Shown here: positions 17,610-26,871 of the stretch, one piece after another | Position numbering within the stretch: the stretch's first letter is position 1 | Layout of the letters: each line of letters starts with the position of its first letter | Source of the DNA: Arcobacter sp. CECT 8985 | GTDB lineage: Bacteria > Campylobacterota > Campylobacteria > Campylobacterales > Arcobacteraceae | DNA length: 43,569 bases | Assembly (NCBI RefSeq): GCF_004116495.1 | Contig: NZ_PDKC01000024.1 | Location: 1 to 43,569, forward strand | Direction of reading: 5' to 3' | The notes under the pieces: model-generated | The model's input: the letters and a program-made list of their open reading frames with translations, nothing else | Databases searched by the model: none | Told to the model about the DNA's origin: nothing | Made by a program: the position numbers and the translations under genes

Positions 17610-19589
17610 TTGGAAAATATATCACAAGATTATATTAAAGTAGTAAATGCAAGTGAATCTAGTTTAAATGAAGAACTGATTAATAGTTTAAACTTCCAAA
17701 GTTTGCCACCAAAGTTAATTATTGGGTTCGTTTCTCCTCATCTTGATTTTGCCTCAATTGTAAATAAACTAAAATCAAATTTATCAGATTCTACAAAGTT
17801 GATTTTAACATCAACTGCAGGTGAATTATGTACATTTAATTTTGATGAAAAAAGAAATAAACTTTACAATGATGCAAGTTCAACATGGGATAATATAGTT
17901 CTTCAAAGTTTTAGTAATGAAGTCATTGAAGAGCTTAAAATAGAGTCAGTTGAGTTATTTAGTGAAAATATAAAAGAACAAACAATTTCACATAATAATA
18001 GAATTGAAAAGATAAAAGATGAGATAAATAAAATAAATTTACCTTTTAAAATAAGACATGAAAATACAATAGCTTTAACATTTATTGATGGTTTGTCAAA
18101 TAGTGAAAGTTTCTTCACTGAAGCAGTATATAAAAGTGGCAAAATACCTTGCCTTTTAATAGGTGGTTCATCTGGTGGAAAGTTAGATTTTAAAAATACT
18201 TTTATATATAATGATGAAACTATTGTCAAGAATAAAGCAATTGTTACGTTCATAAAATTTAAACCACAAATTAAGTTTGGTGTATTTAAATCGCAAAGTT
18301 GTGAAGATACTAAACTATCATTTCTAGTAGCACAAGCTAACTTATTAGATAGAACAGTTACAAGTGTATTAAGTACTAAAACAAATGAAATTGTTAATAT
18401 TGTGAAAGCTTTATGTCAAAGTTTTTCTTGTTCAAAGGATAGATTACCTGAACTTTTAAAAGAGTACACTTTTGCAATAAAAATAAATGGTGAAAATTAT
18501 ATACGTTCAGTTGCAAATGTGGATATTGAAAATGACAAAATATCCTTTTTCTGTGATGTAGCATTTGGTGATGTGTTATATTTAGTAAAAAGTAAAGAGT
18601 TTACTCAAATAACACAAAATGATTATAAAAAATTTACTTCAACAAAAAAACAAAAACCTCTAGGTGCATTATTTAATGATTGTATTTTAAGAAGATTATT
18701 AAATCAAGATAAGTTAGACTCTTTAAATACTTTCAATGATATTCCAGTTGCTGGTTGTTCAACATTTGGAGAACTTCTTGGTTTAAATATAAATCAAACA
18801 TTAACTGCACTATTTTTATATAAAGTAGAAGAAAATGAAGATTTCTATGATGAATATACAGAAAATTTTATAAATCATTACTCTTCATATGTAGCTTATT
18901 ATAAACAAAGAGAAATATATCAATATCAACTTTTATCAAGAGTTAGAACAACACTATTAAATAGTCTTAAAGATGCCTTTCCTTTAATTCAAGAGATGGT
19001 AACGATTATAAATTTTGTATATAAAAATACAAAAGAAGGAAATGAAATTATTCAAAATGTAATCAAAAAATTTGAGTCATTTTCAAATGACATAATGAAT
19101 AATGTTCAAACAAATGAAAGATTAGTTGAAGAGACTAAAGAGTTAACTAAAAATGCAGATGATATTAAAAAAGTAATGTCATCAATTTCTGAAATTGCAA
19201 TTCAAACAAATTTATTGGCATTAAATGCAGCAATTGAGGCTTCAAGAGCAGGCGAGTATGGTAATGGATTTAAAGTAGTTGCCGATGAAGTAAAAAAACT
19301 AGCAAAAAAGACACAAACAAGTTTAACTCATAGTAATAAGTCAGTTGATGTTGCTACAGTAGGAATAAATGAAATATCAAAGACAATAAATACAGCTAGT
19401 GACAAGTTACATGCAGTATCTTCTGAAGTAACTACAATAAATGAGTCTTTTTCAACAATTCAAAATAATTCAGATGAGACAAACAATCTAATTAGTGAGA
19501 AAATGAATCAATTTGAAAGATTAGTTGATAGTTTAAATACATTAGAACAGATTCAAAAAAATCTAGAAAAATTAGAGGAAAACGTATAA
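17610..19589 (+). CDS. Soluble FIST-domain methyl-accepting chemotaxis protein
   Basis: A protein of about 659 residues with FIST-N and FIST-C sensory domains over roughly its first 430 residues ([17 protein letters not shown] and [12 protein letters not shown] are typical). A chemoreceptor signalling domain follows, with the highly conserved hairpin tip [21 protein letters not shown] and [15 protein letters not shown]. There is no transmembrane segment, so it is a cytoplasmic receptor; FIST domains are thought to bind small ligands such as amino acids. No methylation-pentapeptide tail is seen at the end. I place the start at the TTG at 17610, seven bases after AAAGG; a TTG at 17571 is in frame but lacks a ribosome site. 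A decayed paralogue follows directly. Confidence 0.88.
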   Translation: MENISQDYIKVVNASESSLNEELINSLNFQSLPPKLIIGFVSPHLDFASIVNKLKSNLSDSTKLILTSTAGELCTFNFDEKRNKLYNDASSTWDNIVLQSFSNEVIEELKIESVELFSENIKEQTISHNNRIEKIKDEINKINLPFKIRHENTIALTFIDGLSNSESFFTEAVYKSGKIPCLLIGGSSGGKLDFKNTFIYNDETIVKNKAIVTFIKFKPQIKFGVFKSQSCEDTKLSFLVAQANLLDRTVTSVLSTKTNEIVNIVKALCQSFSCSKDRLPELLKEYTFAIKINGENYIRSVANVDIENDKISFFCDVAFGDVLYLVKSKEFTQITQNDYKKFTSTKKQKPLGALFNDCILRRLLNQDKLDSLNTFNDIPVAGCSTFGELLGLNINQTLTALFLYKVEENEDFYDEYTENFINHYSSYVAYYKQREIYQYQLLSRVRTTLLNSLKDAFPLIQEMVTIINFVYKNTKEGNEIIQNVIKKFESFSNDIMNNVQTNERLVEETKELTKNADDIKKVMSSISEIAIQTNLLALNAAIEASRAGEYGNGFKVVADEVKKLAKKTQTSLTHSNKSVDVATVGINEISKTINTASDKLHAVSSEVTTINESFSTIQNNSDETNNLISEKMNQFERLVDSLNTLEQIQKNLEKLEENV

Positions 19590-19721
19590 AATAATGAAGC
19601 TATTGTCAAAAATAAAGCAATCATCACATTTATAAAATTTAAACCACAAATTAGGTTTGATATTTTTAATATTATAGCTACATTATGTAATAATTTTTTT
19701 TGTTGCATATTTCCCAGATAG
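19590..19721 (+). pseudogene. Relic of a second FIST-domain gene
   Basis: Immediately after the chemoreceptor stop, in the same frame, 27 codons align without gaps to codons of the intact gene beginning at 18210 (20 of 27 residues identical by hand, e.g. IVKNKAI and TFIKFKPQI). A shorter block then matches the intact gene near 18390 (NIIATLCNNFFC against [12 protein letters not shown]), so about 100 bases between them are missing. The reading ends at TAG 19719-19721. The differences (V/I, K/R, G/D) suggest a diverged paralogue rather than a recent copy. Confidence 0.75.
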
Positions 19722-19741
19722 GAGATATAAAATTATAAAAG

Positions 19742-19766
19742 GATAAAGTATAATAAATACTTTATC
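19742..19766. terminator. Stem-loop downstream of the FIST gene and relic
   Basis: A perfect 9-base stem (GATAAAGTA / TACTTTATC) with a 7-base loop. Only a short A-run follows on the plus strand, so termination of the FIST transcript is possible but weakly supported. Confidence 0.4.
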
Positions 19767-19767
19767 A

Positions 19768-19800
19768 AAAAGAGAATATTATCTTAATATATTCTCTTTT
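19768..19800 (-). terminator. Terminator of poxB
   Basis: A 12-base inverted repeat (AAAAGAGAATAT / ATATTCTCTTTT) with a 9-base loop spans the end of poxB. On the minus strand the stem ends in a T-run, giving a good Rho-independent form. Confidence 0.7.
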
Positions 19801-21503
19801 GCTACTTCTATTAGTTCATCACCTTTACCATTTATAATAGCTCTTATCATATATATTCCAAATCCTTTTGCATTCTCAAAATCGATTTTTGGAGGCATTG
19901 TTAACTCTTGTTTTGCTGTTGTCACATCTAATAAAGCTGCTCCGTCATATTGTAAAAACTCTTTTATTGTATTTTCTAATTCTTCTGGTTCTTCAACTCT
20001 AAAACTTTTTACTCCAACTGCTTTTGCAATTGCTGAGAAATCAGGGTTTTCTAGTTCTGTGTTATCATATAAGTAACCACCAGCTTTCATCTCAATAGCC
20101 ACAAATCCCAATGAGCTATTATCATAAATAACAATTTTTGCTTTTATTTTGTGCTGAATAAGTGTTAGAAAATCTCCCATTAACATAGCAAAACCACCAT
20201 CTCCACATAAAGCAATAACCTCTTTATTGGGAGAACTTACTTTTGCCCCAATTGCTTGTGGAAGAGCACTTGCCATTGAACCATGGTTAAAAGAACCTAT
20301 AAGTTTTCTTTTTCCATTCATATTTATATATCTTGCGGCCCAAACAGTAGGAGTACCTACATCACAAGTAAATATTGCATCTTCACTTGCATGTTTATCT
20401 ATAAGTTTTGTTAAGTATTGAGGATGAATTAATCCACTTTTACTATTCCCACTTGCTAATTTATCAAAATTTTCAACTGTATTTCTATAATGTTTTAATG
20501 CACTTTTTAAAAATGAATTATTATCTTTTTTATTAATTCTTGGTATTAGCATTTCCAAACTTGATTTTATATCACCAACCATACCTAAATCAATTTGAGT
20601 ATGTCTTCCCAAGGCTTCAGGCTTAATATCAATTTGAACTATTTTTGCATTTTCAGGATAAAAAGCTTTATATGGAAATCCAGAACCTAAAACAAGTACT
20701 ACATCAGAATTTTCCATAGCATAATACCCTGATTCGTATCCTATAAGTCCTGTCATTCCTACACTATTTGGGTTATTACCTTCGATGTACTCTTTTCCTC
20801 CAAGAGCATGAACAACTGGTGCATTTAAAAGATGTGCTAATTTAACTATTTCATCATGTGAATCAATACAGCCTGCTCCACACATAAAAGTTACTTTTTC
20901 ATTTTCATTTAAAATTTTTGCAAGCTCAATTATATCACCTTCATCTGGTAGTACTTTTGGTAAATGAGGTTCATTCCATATTAATTTTGAACTCTCTGGC
21001 ATTGGTGAGAGCATTGTATCACCTGGAATAACGATTACACTCACACCTTTTTTTAAAATAGCTTGTCTAATTGCTGTTTCCAAGATATGTGGCATTTGTT
21101 CTGGATTTGTAACTAATTCACAAAAAACGCTACACTCTTTAAATAACTCTTGTGGATGTGTTTCTTGAAAATAACCACTTCCTATTTCAGTTGAAGGAAT
21201 GTGAGAAGCAATTGCTAAAACAGGAACACCTTTTCTCTGGCAATCAAAAAGACCATTTATAAGATGTAAGTTTCCTGGACCAGAAGAACCTGCACAAACT
21301 GCAATCTTACCACTAACTTTTGCATCAGCTCCTGCTGCAAAAGCTGCTGTTTCTTCGTGTCTTGTTCCTATCCACTCAATATCTCCTAATTTTTTTAAAC
21401 TATCACTTAATCCATTTAAAGAATCACCTGTGATTCCCCATATTCTTTTTATTCCAACTTTTTTTAAAAGTTTTGCGAAATACATTGCAATGTTATCATT
21501 CAT
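19779..21503 (-). CDS. poxB: Pyruvate:quinone oxidoreductase (pyruvate oxidase), PoxB-type
   Basis: A 574-residue thiamine-diphosphate/FAD enzyme that oxidises pyruvate to acetate and CO2 and passes electrons to quinone. It follows E. coli PoxB closely along its length: WGITGDSLNGLSDSL, the catalytic Glu in RHEETAAFAAGA, SGYFQETHPQELF, DVGTPTVWAARY, and the ThDP motif GDGGFAMLMGDFL with DNSSLGF. The C-terminal end (YMIRAIINGKGDELIEVA) resembles the membrane-binding tail of PoxB. A minus-strand -10 box (TATAAT, 21541-21536) and AAAGG precede the ATG. It is monocistronic. Confidence 0.93.
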   Translation of the reverse strand: MNDNIAMYFAKLLKKVGIKRIWGITGDSLNGLSDSLKKLGDIEWIGTRHEETAAFAAGADAKVSGKIAVCAGSSGPGNLHLINGLFDCQRKGVPVLAIASHIPSTEIGSGYFQETHPQELFKECSVFCELVTNPEQMPHILETAIRQAILKKGVSVIVIPGDTMLSPMPESSKLIWNEPHLPKVLPDEGDIIELAKILNENEKVTFMCGAGCIDSHDEIVKLAHLLNAPVVHALGGKEYIEGNNPNSVGMTGLIGYESGYYAMENSDVVLVLGSGFPYKAFYPENAKIVQIDIKPEALGRHTQIDLGMVGDIKSSLEMLIPRINKKDNNSFLKSALKHYRNTVENFDKLASGNSKSGLIHPQYLTKLIDKHASEDAIFTCDVGTPTVWAARYINMNGKRKLIGSFNHGSMASALPQAIGAKVSSPNKEVIALCGDGGFAMLMGDFLTLIQHKIKAKIVIYDNSSLGFVAIEMKAGGYLYDNTELENPDFSAIAKAVGVKSFRVEEPEELENTIKEFLQYDGAALLDVTTAKQELTMPPKIDFENAKGFGIYMIRAIINGKGDELIEVAKENILR

Positions 21504-21535
21504 AAAAAATCCTTTATAATAATTGACATATGCTC

Positions 21536-21541
21536 ATTATA
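21536..21541 (-). promoter_or_regulatory. Candidate -10 box of poxB
   Basis: TATAAT on the minus strand lies about 33 bases upstream of the poxB ATG, with an A-rich region ahead of it. The rest of the gap to rsmI (21504-21692) shows only a terminator-like hairpin at 21685-21699. Confidence 0.5.
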
Positions 21542-21684
21542 ATCTTTTTCTTTTTATTTTTTATTAACTCTGTTTTGTAATTTTAGAATTTATTTTTTAA
21601 CTGTAAAAGTTATTTTATTAACTTTAATAAAATTTGAAAGAATTGTTTAATAGTAGCTTTTAATAAGAAAATATACAAAAATAT

Positions 21685-21699
21685 AGCATATTCTATGCT
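21685..21699 (-). terminator. Terminator of the rpmE-rsmI operon
   Basis: A short 6-base stem (AGCATA / TATGCT, 3-base loop) overlaps the rsmI stop codon and is followed on the minus strand by TATATTTTTG. The stem is small, so strength is uncertain. Confidence 0.5.
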
Positions 21700-22508
21700 T
21701 TTTGTAGTAATTCTTGATAGATATCTTTAGTTTTTCTTCCTGTAAGTTTTGATAATAGTTTTGCTTTTACTTTAGGTGCTAAATCAAGTGCTTCAATATC
21801 TGTAACATCAATTGCTTCACCTTCATATGTTACTGGCTCAATTATTACAACCCATTCACCTTTTATATTTGTATCTTTAAATTCTTCAAATATATTTTTT
21901 GCACTATTTTTAAAATATTTTTGATGAAGTTTAGTTATTTCTTTTACGATAAAAATCGTTCTATTTTCATCTATCTTAGTAACCTCTTCAAGAAGTTTTA
22001 GTAACCTATGTGGTGACTCATAAAGGATACCAAGTTTTTCACTTTGCATTATAGTTTTTAATTTATTGGTTCTATCTGCACCTTTGTGTGGTAAAAAGCC
22101 ATGAAAAGTAAATGTATTATAAGTAAAACCACTCATTGCATATGCTGTTAAAACTGCATTTGCTCCTGGAATCACATCATATTTAATATCATTTTTTATA
22201 CAAAAATCTACAAGTGTTGCACCAGGATCACTTACACAAGGCATTCCTGCATCACTTACATAAACAACATTTTTTTCAAATATATCTGGATCAAGATTTT
22301 TTAAAATTTGATTCTCATTATGTGAATGGTATGATTTGTACTCTTTGTTTTCAAAATTTAGATTATGTTTTTGAGCAAATAGGCTAAGAAGTTTTTTTGT
22401 TACTCTTGTATCTTCACAAAAAATTAGTTCCGACTCCTCTAAGGCTTTTAGCGCTCTTAAAGAGATGTCTTCAAGATTCCCTATTGGAGTTGGAACTAAA
22501 GTTAACAA
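21693..22508 (-). CDS. rsmI: 16S rRNA 2'-O-ribose methyltransferase RsmI
   Basis: A 271-residue tetrapyrrole-methylase-fold enzyme that methylates the ribose of C1402 in 16S rRNA. The N-terminus LVPTPIGNLEDISLRALKAL and the motif VSDAGMPCVSDPGATLV are RsmI signatures, with GANAVLTAYAMSG and FHGFLPHKG following. The start is TTG at 22508, shortly after the rpmE stop, with only a weak ribosome site. It is translated downstream of rpmE, an arrangement usual in this group. Confidence 0.93.
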   Translation of the reverse strand: MLTLVPTPIGNLEDISLRALKALEESELIFCEDTRVTKKLLSLFAQKHNLNFENKEYKSYHSHNENQILKNLDPDIFEKNVVYVSDAGMPCVSDPGATLVDFCIKNDIKYDVIPGANAVLTAYAMSGFTYNTFTFHGFLPHKGADRTNKLKTIMQSEKLGILYESPHRLLKLLEEVTKIDENRTIFIVKEITKLHQKYFKNSAKNIFEEFKDTNIKGEWVVIIEPVTYEGEAIDVTDIEALDLAPKVKAKLLSKLTGRKTKDIYQELLQKA

Positions 22509-22518
22509 GACATTTGTC

Positions 22519-22722
22519 TTATTTGTTTAAGTTGTATTTAGCTTTGAATTTCTCTACTCTACCAGCAGCATCAACAATTTTTTGCTCTCCAGTAAAGAAA
22601 GGGTGACAAGCTGAACAAATATCAACTCTTAATGTTTCTACATTTGATTTTGTTTCAAATGTGTTTCCGCATGCACAAGTAACAGTACAAGCTTTATAAT
22701 CTGGGTGAATATCTTTTTTCAC
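22519..22722 (-). CDS. rpmE: 50S ribosomal protein L31
   Basis: A 67-residue bL31 of the zinc-binding type. The cysteines in [12 protein letters not shown] and in [13 protein letters not shown] form the zinc site, and [12 protein letters not shown] with [10 protein letters not shown] is the family signature. The start is GTG at 22722, preceded by AAGGAAG. A long stem-loop lies in its leader (22747-22786). Confidence 0.97.
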   Translation of the reverse strand: MKKDIHPDYKACTVTCACGNTFETKSNVETLRVDICSACHPFFTGEQKIVDAAGRVEKFKAKYNLNK

Positions 22723-22746
22723 TTTATCTTCCTTAAGGTTTCTAAT

Positions 22747-22786
22747 GTTTAATAAAAGGTCAAGTCTTTGTTGCCCTTTATTAAAC
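22747..22786 (-). promoter_or_regulatory. Stem-loop in the rpmE leader
   Basis: A 13-base inverted repeat (GTTTAATAAAAGG against CCCTTTATTAAAC, one mismatch) with a 14-base loop lies 24 bases upstream of the rpmE start, between miaA and rpmE. No U-tract follows on the minus strand, so it is not a classic terminator of miaA. A leader structure controlling L31 is an alternative, since bL31 is known to regulate its own mRNA in E. coli. Confidence 0.5.
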
Positions 22787-22808
22787 TCTTTTCTTTTAAA
22801 GTTTGTGA

Positions 22809-23687
22809 TTATATCGAAAAATACTTAAAAATATCTGAATTTAAGTTTTCTATAATATTGGAAGTTTTATTTTCTAAAAATTGAGAATTATTAAATGTAT
22901 TTTGTCTTTTTGCAAGTTTAGCAGTATTTATTGAGATTTTTTCTTCTAGTTGTTGTTTTGTTAGTTTCCCATCAAGATACTCTAAAGTCTCTACAATTCC
23001 TATGGAACTCATACAGTTTGGAAGTCTTGTGTATGTTTTCTCTAAAAAAATCACTTCATCAATCACTCCATCTTTTATCATTTGCTTAGTTCTTAATGCT
23101 ATTCTTTTTCTAAGTTCATCCCTTGGCCAAGTAATTTCAAATATTTTTAAATCTTTTGCAATAGGCTCTTTTTTATTTTTTTTAAAAAATTCTGTTGGTG
23201 TCATACCTGTTTGATTATAAATAGCATAAGCTTTTTCTATTCGATATGCATCATTAGATGCAATTTTTTGCATATAATCTTTATCTAAATTATATAAAAA
23301 ATCGTATGCTTCTTTTTTATCAATATCAAGTTTTTGTTTTGTGTCAACTCCTAAAGATATTCCTTCAACTAACGCTTTTAGATAAAATCCAGTTCCCCCT
23401 ACAATAATAAGGTTTTTATTTTGCTCTTTTGCAAAGTTAACAGCTTTTTTATAACAATCAATAAATTGAATTACATCAAAGTTCTCATTTGGATAGACTT
23501 CATCTATTCCAAAGTGAATTATCTCTCCTCTTTCTTTAATAGTTGGTTTTGCAGAAGCTATATCTATTTGTTTATAAACAGATAAAGAATCAAGAGATAA
23601 AATAATAGAGTTCGTTTTATTTGCAATATCTAATGCAAGAGCAGTCTTTCCAGAAGCTGTAGAACCTATTATTGCAATTTGTTTCAT
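22809..23687 (-). CDS. miaA: tRNA dimethylallyltransferase MiaA
   Basis: A 292-residue enzyme that isopentenylates A37 of tRNAs reading UNN codons. The P-loop [11 protein letters not shown] lies at residues 7-17, followed by [21 protein letters not shown] (core [11 protein letters not shown]), the motif [14 protein letters not shown], and a C-terminal [10 protein letters not shown] region where most members have RQxTWFR. Its ATG overlaps the stop of the lipoprotein gene by four bases (ATGA), so the two are coupled. Confidence 0.94.
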   Translation of the reverse strand: MKQIAIIGSTASGKTALALDIANKTNSIILSLDSLSVYKQIDIASAKPTIKERGEIIHFGIDEVYPNENFDVIQFIDCYKKAVNFAKEQNKNLIIVGGTGFYLKALVEGISLGVDTKQKLDIDKKEAYDFLYNLDKDYMQKIASNDAYRIEKAYAIYNQTGMTPTEFFKKNKKEPIAKDLKIFEITWPRDELRKRIALRTKQMIKDGVIDEVIFLEKTYTRLPNCMSSIGIVETLEYLDGKLTKQQLEEKISINTAKLAKRQNTFNNSQFLENKTSNIIENLNSDIFKYFSI

Positions 23688-23878
23688 TTTTTTTCTGCTT
23701 TTAGTTTTTCAATTTCAGATTGTAGTTTTTCAATTTTTGCATCTTTTTTTTGAATTTCATCTAATAATTCTGAAATTTGTTGGTTATTTGATTTTTCAAT
23801 ATTAGCTTGATTTGTCGTTGTACATGCATTAAATGTAATAGTAATGAATATAATTAATAGTATTTTTGTGTATTTCAT
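23684..23878 (-). CDS. Small lipoprotein with coiled coil
   Basis: A 64-residue protein with a lipoprotein signal (LIIFITITFNAC, lipobox FNAC, Cys at about residue 19). After a short linker comes a coiled coil to the end (ISELLDEIQKKDAKIEKLQ and repeats of Glu-Lys-Leu). The Lpp-like size and helix suggest an envelope-structural or trimeric role, but no function can be assigned. It is the first gene before miaA. Confidence 0.75.
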   Translation of the reverse strand: MKYTKILLIIFITITFNACTTTNQANIEKSNNQQISELLDEIQKKDAKIEKLQSEIEKLKAEKK

Positions 23879-23981
23879 AAAAGTCCTTTATGTGCGCAAT
23901 TGTAGTTAAATTTGAATAAAGAAAAGTTAAAAAACCAACTATATAAATAACTTTATATATAAGATTGGATAAAATCCTGCT

Positions 23982-24836
23982 ATGGAAAAAATAAACAAAC
24001 TTTTAAATAATTTTAGTGAACTAGTAATGTTCAAACACTCTATCTTTTCATTGCCATTTATTTTTATAGCAATGGTAGTAGGAGCAAAAGGTTGGTTTGG
24101 ATTTAAACTTCTAATTCTTGGAGTTTTGGCAGCTTTAACAGCAAGAAATTTTGCGATGGCTGTAAATAGATATTTAGATAGAGATATTGATGCTTTAAAT
24201 CCAAGAACAGTAAATAGACCAAATGTAGATGGACGAATTAGCCCATCTCAAATGCTGACATTTATTATTGCAAATGCAATTGGATTTGTTATTGTTGCAT
24301 ATTTTGTAAATGATTTAGCTTTTAAAATATCAATACCGATTTTAATTGTAATTGGTTCTTATTCGTATTTTAAAAGATTTTCATTTTTAGCACACTTAAT
24401 ACTTGGTATATCTTTAGGACTTGCACCAATTGCAGGAGTAGTTGCAGTAACTGAAACTATTCCTTTATGGACAGTTTTATTAAGTATTGGGGTTATGTTT
24501 TGGGTAGCTGGATTTGATCTGTTATATTCTCTTCAAGATATTGATGTAGATAAAAAATTAGGACTACACTCAATCCCAAGTAAATTTGGTGCAAAAAATA
24601 CTATGAATATCTCTAAAGTATTCCACCTTTTAACAGTAATCTTTTGGTTATTATTTGTTATTAAATCAGATAGTTCAATCTTTGGATATATCGCTGTAGC
24701 AGTAAGTGCAATGATGCTTAGTTATGAACACTATTTAGTAAATAAAGACTTTAAAAAAATAGATAGAGCCTTCTTTACAGTAAATGGATACTTAGGAATT
24801 GTATTTTTTATTTTAATAGTAATAGATAATATTTAA
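23982..24836 (+). CDS. mqnP: UbiA-family prenyltransferase, MqnP-like (menaquinone pathway)
   Basis: A 284-residue membrane prenyltransferase with about eight or nine helices. The first Asp-rich motif NRYLDRDIDALNPRT (NxxxDxxxD) lies near residue 62-76, and the second is DLLYSLQDIDVDKKLG near 180-195; these bind Mg-prenyl diphosphate. The order and the group's known use of the futalosine pathway favour MqnP over UbiA of the ubiquinone pathway. It is divergent from the lipoprotein-miaA operon, and the 103 bases between must hold both promoters. Confidence 0.88.
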   Translation: MEKINKLLNNFSELVMFKHSIFSLPFIFIAMVVGAKGWFGFKLLILGVLAALTARNFAMAVNRYLDRDIDALNPRTVNRPNVDGRISPSQMLTFIIANAIGFVIVAYFVNDLAFKISIPILIVIGSYSYFKRFSFLAHLILGISLGLAPIAGVVAVTETIPLWTVLLSIGVMFWVAGFDLLYSLQDIDVDKKLGLHSIPSKFGAKNTMNISKVFHLLTVIFWLLFVIKSDSSIFGYIAVAVSAMMLSYEHYLVNKDFKKIDRAFFTVNGYLGIVFFILIVIDNI

Positions 24837-24891
24837 AAGCAAGTAGAAAAATTTAAGTTTTCTTTTGTTAAAATTCGAACCTATCATAAGC

Positions 24892-24968
24892 GCGTCTGTG
24901 GCTCAACTGGATAGAGCTCCCGGTTTCGGCCCGGGTGGTTGTGGGTTCGAATCCTACCAGGCGTGCCA
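24892..24968 (+). tRNA. tRNA-Arg (anticodon TCG)
   Basis: A 77-base cloverleaf folds by hand. The acceptor GCGTCTG pairs with CAGGCGT (one G-U at the end), the D stem is GCTC/GAGC, the anticodon stem CCCGG/CCGGG carries loop TTTCGGC with anticodon TCG, and the T stem is GTGGG/CCTAC with loop TTCGAAT. The CCA end is encoded. The anticodon reads CGA, so arginine. Confidence 0.93.
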
Positions 24969-25031
24969 TTTTATAATTTAATTTTTATTTTTGATCTTTT
25001 TTGTTCATTCTATTAAAAAAAATAAAGATAT

Positions 25032-26141
25032 TTATATTTTTACTGCTAAAGATTTTATATTAGCAATACGTTTCTTTTTATCAGGATGTTCTTCTATATT
25101 CATATTTAGAATTTCGTTTTTTGACTCCTGTTCATTTTGAATAGTTAAATCTATATTTTTTACTAATTCTTTTATATATTTATTTTTGTTTTTATGATTT
25201 ATATCTGTTAGAATTTTTAAACTGCAAGAATCAGCTTCTAATTCTTGTGATTGTGAATATCTTGAAAATAATTTTAGAATATAATCTTTTCCTGCAAGTG
25301 CAGTAGAAATTTTAGATAAAGTACTATATTCTTTAGTTTGTACATTTTTAATTAAATTTTTAATTTCATCTATTGAATCATAACCATTAATAAGCCTATA
25401 TTGTAGCTCTTTTGTTGTATGTCTTTTAGAAATATGTGTGAGCTCATGAGCTAATGCAGTTTTATATCTATTCTCTTTTATGTAATCTTCACTAATAAAT
25501 ATATATCCACCAGGGATTGCTTCGACTTGATTATTATTGGATGTTATATATATCTTTATATTGAAAGGGAACTTATTATTTTCAAGATATTTATTTTTTT
25601 TCAAATAATTATTATATTTTTTTGTGAATATTTCTAGCTTTTTATACATATTCTTGTATTTGTGATTTTTTGTATTTTTATCTATTACATCACCTTTTTC
25701 TTTTCTTTTATCAAATATATATTTTCCATAAATTTTTTCACTGCTAGTTGGTAACCAAATAGTCTTTTTTGCTATTTGTATAGATAGTTGTTTTATGTCT
25801 TGTGCCATATCTTCTTTATTTGTATTTTTATTAGAAATAAAATTAATTATTTTTGATGATTTAGAACCATAATACATTGAAGCAATCTTAAGTGCTTCAA
25901 TATAATTAAAATTATAATTTTCTATTGGTTTTTTGCATTCTAAATCAGTATTTGTGGTACTAGTAGAATTATTAAGATTGGAAATAGAATCTTTTACAAC
26001 AGAATTAACGCTTTTTGCTGCAGAGTTTATACTTTCTGAGGCAGAATCAATACCTTTTGATAAAGATGATGTGATTGACCCAAAGTCAAATGCAAATAAA
26101 AAGTTTATTAAGGTTAAGTAACAGATAAAAAGTTTTTTCAA
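25032..26141 (-). CDS. Secreted M48-family zinc metalloprotease
   Basis: A 369-residue protein with a signal peptide ending around residue 17 (INFLFAF). A Ser/Asn-rich low-complexity region follows (about 21-65), then the protease domain. The zinc site HELTH lies at residues 232-236, and the third ligand is probably Glu300 in QELEADS, both M48 hallmarks. The stretch AIPGGYIFISEDYIKEN just before fits the substrate-binding strand of periplasmic M48 enzymes such as BepA/LoiP. The start is TTG after AAGGAG, and it lies one base after the preceding gene. It is the last of three coupled genes with an unknown secreted protein and a CHASE2 protein. Confidence 0.85.
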   Translation of the reverse strand: MKKLFICYLTLINFLFAFDFGSITSSLSKGIDSASESINSAAKSVNSVVKDSISNLNNSTSTTNTDLECKKPIENYNFNYIEALKIASMYYGSKSSKIINFISNKNTNKEDMAQDIKQLSIQIAKKTIWLPTSSEKIYGKYIFDKRKEKGDVIDKNTKNHKYKNMYKKLEIFTKKYNNYLKKNKYLENNKFPFNIKIYITSNNNQVEAIPGGYIFISEDYIKENRYKTALAHELTHISKRHTTKELQYRLINGYDSIDEIKNLIKNVQTKEYSTLSKISTALAGKDYILKLFSRYSQSQELEADSCSLKILTDINHKNKNKYIKELVKNIDLTIQNEQESKNEILNMNIEEHPDKKKRIANIKSLAVKI

Positions 26142-26142
26142 T

Positions 26143-26859
26143 TTATTCTCCTTTTAAAATTTTATATCTATCATATTTAAGACCATATTGATCATATAGA
26201 ATACTTATAATTTGATTTTTAATTTCTATATTGTTTATTTTATTTGTAATAGATGAAATTTCTTTATTTATATCTTTCTGGGTAGATTTATCTAATATAT
26301 CAAAACTACCTCTATATATAGTATCTGCAATTTTTAAGTTCCATTTATATGAGTAACTATATTTAAATTTTTGTTTAGGAATAACTATTTGGTTATTTTT
26401 TAAAGAAGAAGTGAAAATTAATTTATTATTAGTATAAAGAGAAAATATATTATTATTACTTTTTGAATTTATATGCAAAATTAAATTAGATTTTGGTTTT
26501 AATATTGTTCCTTTCGGAAGAATATTTACTTTTAAACTTTTATCTCCAAATCTTTTTATTCCAAATGAAATTTGTTCAACTTTATTAAAAGATATTAGCC
26601 TTTTAAAATTAATTGGATTATTATCTGTTTTTGAAATATTAAATTTTTCATTTTTGTTTAAAGATTTACATCCTAAATTCGCATTTTTAAAATAACAAAA
26701 ATTTATTTTGTTAATTGCTTCAATATTTTTGCAATCAATTAATTTAATAGGAGAATAAATTTCTCCATCACATTTAAACTTTTTATGACTATTACCTAAA
26801 AATAATACAGTTGCATTTAGATTTAGGATAAATAAAAATAAAATTAGAATACTTTTCAT
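26143..26859 (-). CDS. Exported protein of unknown function, CHASE2-M48 operon
   Basis: A 238-residue protein with a signal peptide (KSILILFLFILNLNAT). Four cysteines in the first 70 mature residues (KCDGE, DCKN, NFCYF, GCKS) could make two disulfides. The middle is beta-rich (LKVNILPKGTILKPKSNLIL, SYSYKWNLKIADTIYRG), which suggests a beta-sandwich, and a helical end follows. Start ATG follows AAGGAG. I do not recognise the family. It is sandwiched between the CHASE2 gene and the M48 protease gene with gaps of 12 and 1 bases, so the three act from one transcript. Confidence 0.75.
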   Translation of the reverse strand: MKSILILFLFILNLNATVLFLGNSHKKFKCDGEIYSPIKLIDCKNIEAINKINFCYFKNANLGCKSLNKNEKFNISKTDNNPINFKRLISFNKVEQISFGIKRFGDKSLKVNILPKGTILKPKSNLILHINSKSNNNIFSLYTNNKLIFTSSLKNNQIVIPKQKFKYSYSYKWNLKIADTIYRGSFDILDKSTQKDINKEISSITNKINNIEIKNQIISILYDQYGLKYDRYKILKGE

Positions 26860-26871
26860 AAATCTCCTTAT

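Noticed and set aside
19779-21503. Acetolactate synthase large subunit
   Set aside because: Shared ThDP motifs exist, but the N-terminal and C-terminal segments match PoxB and no small subunit lies nearby.
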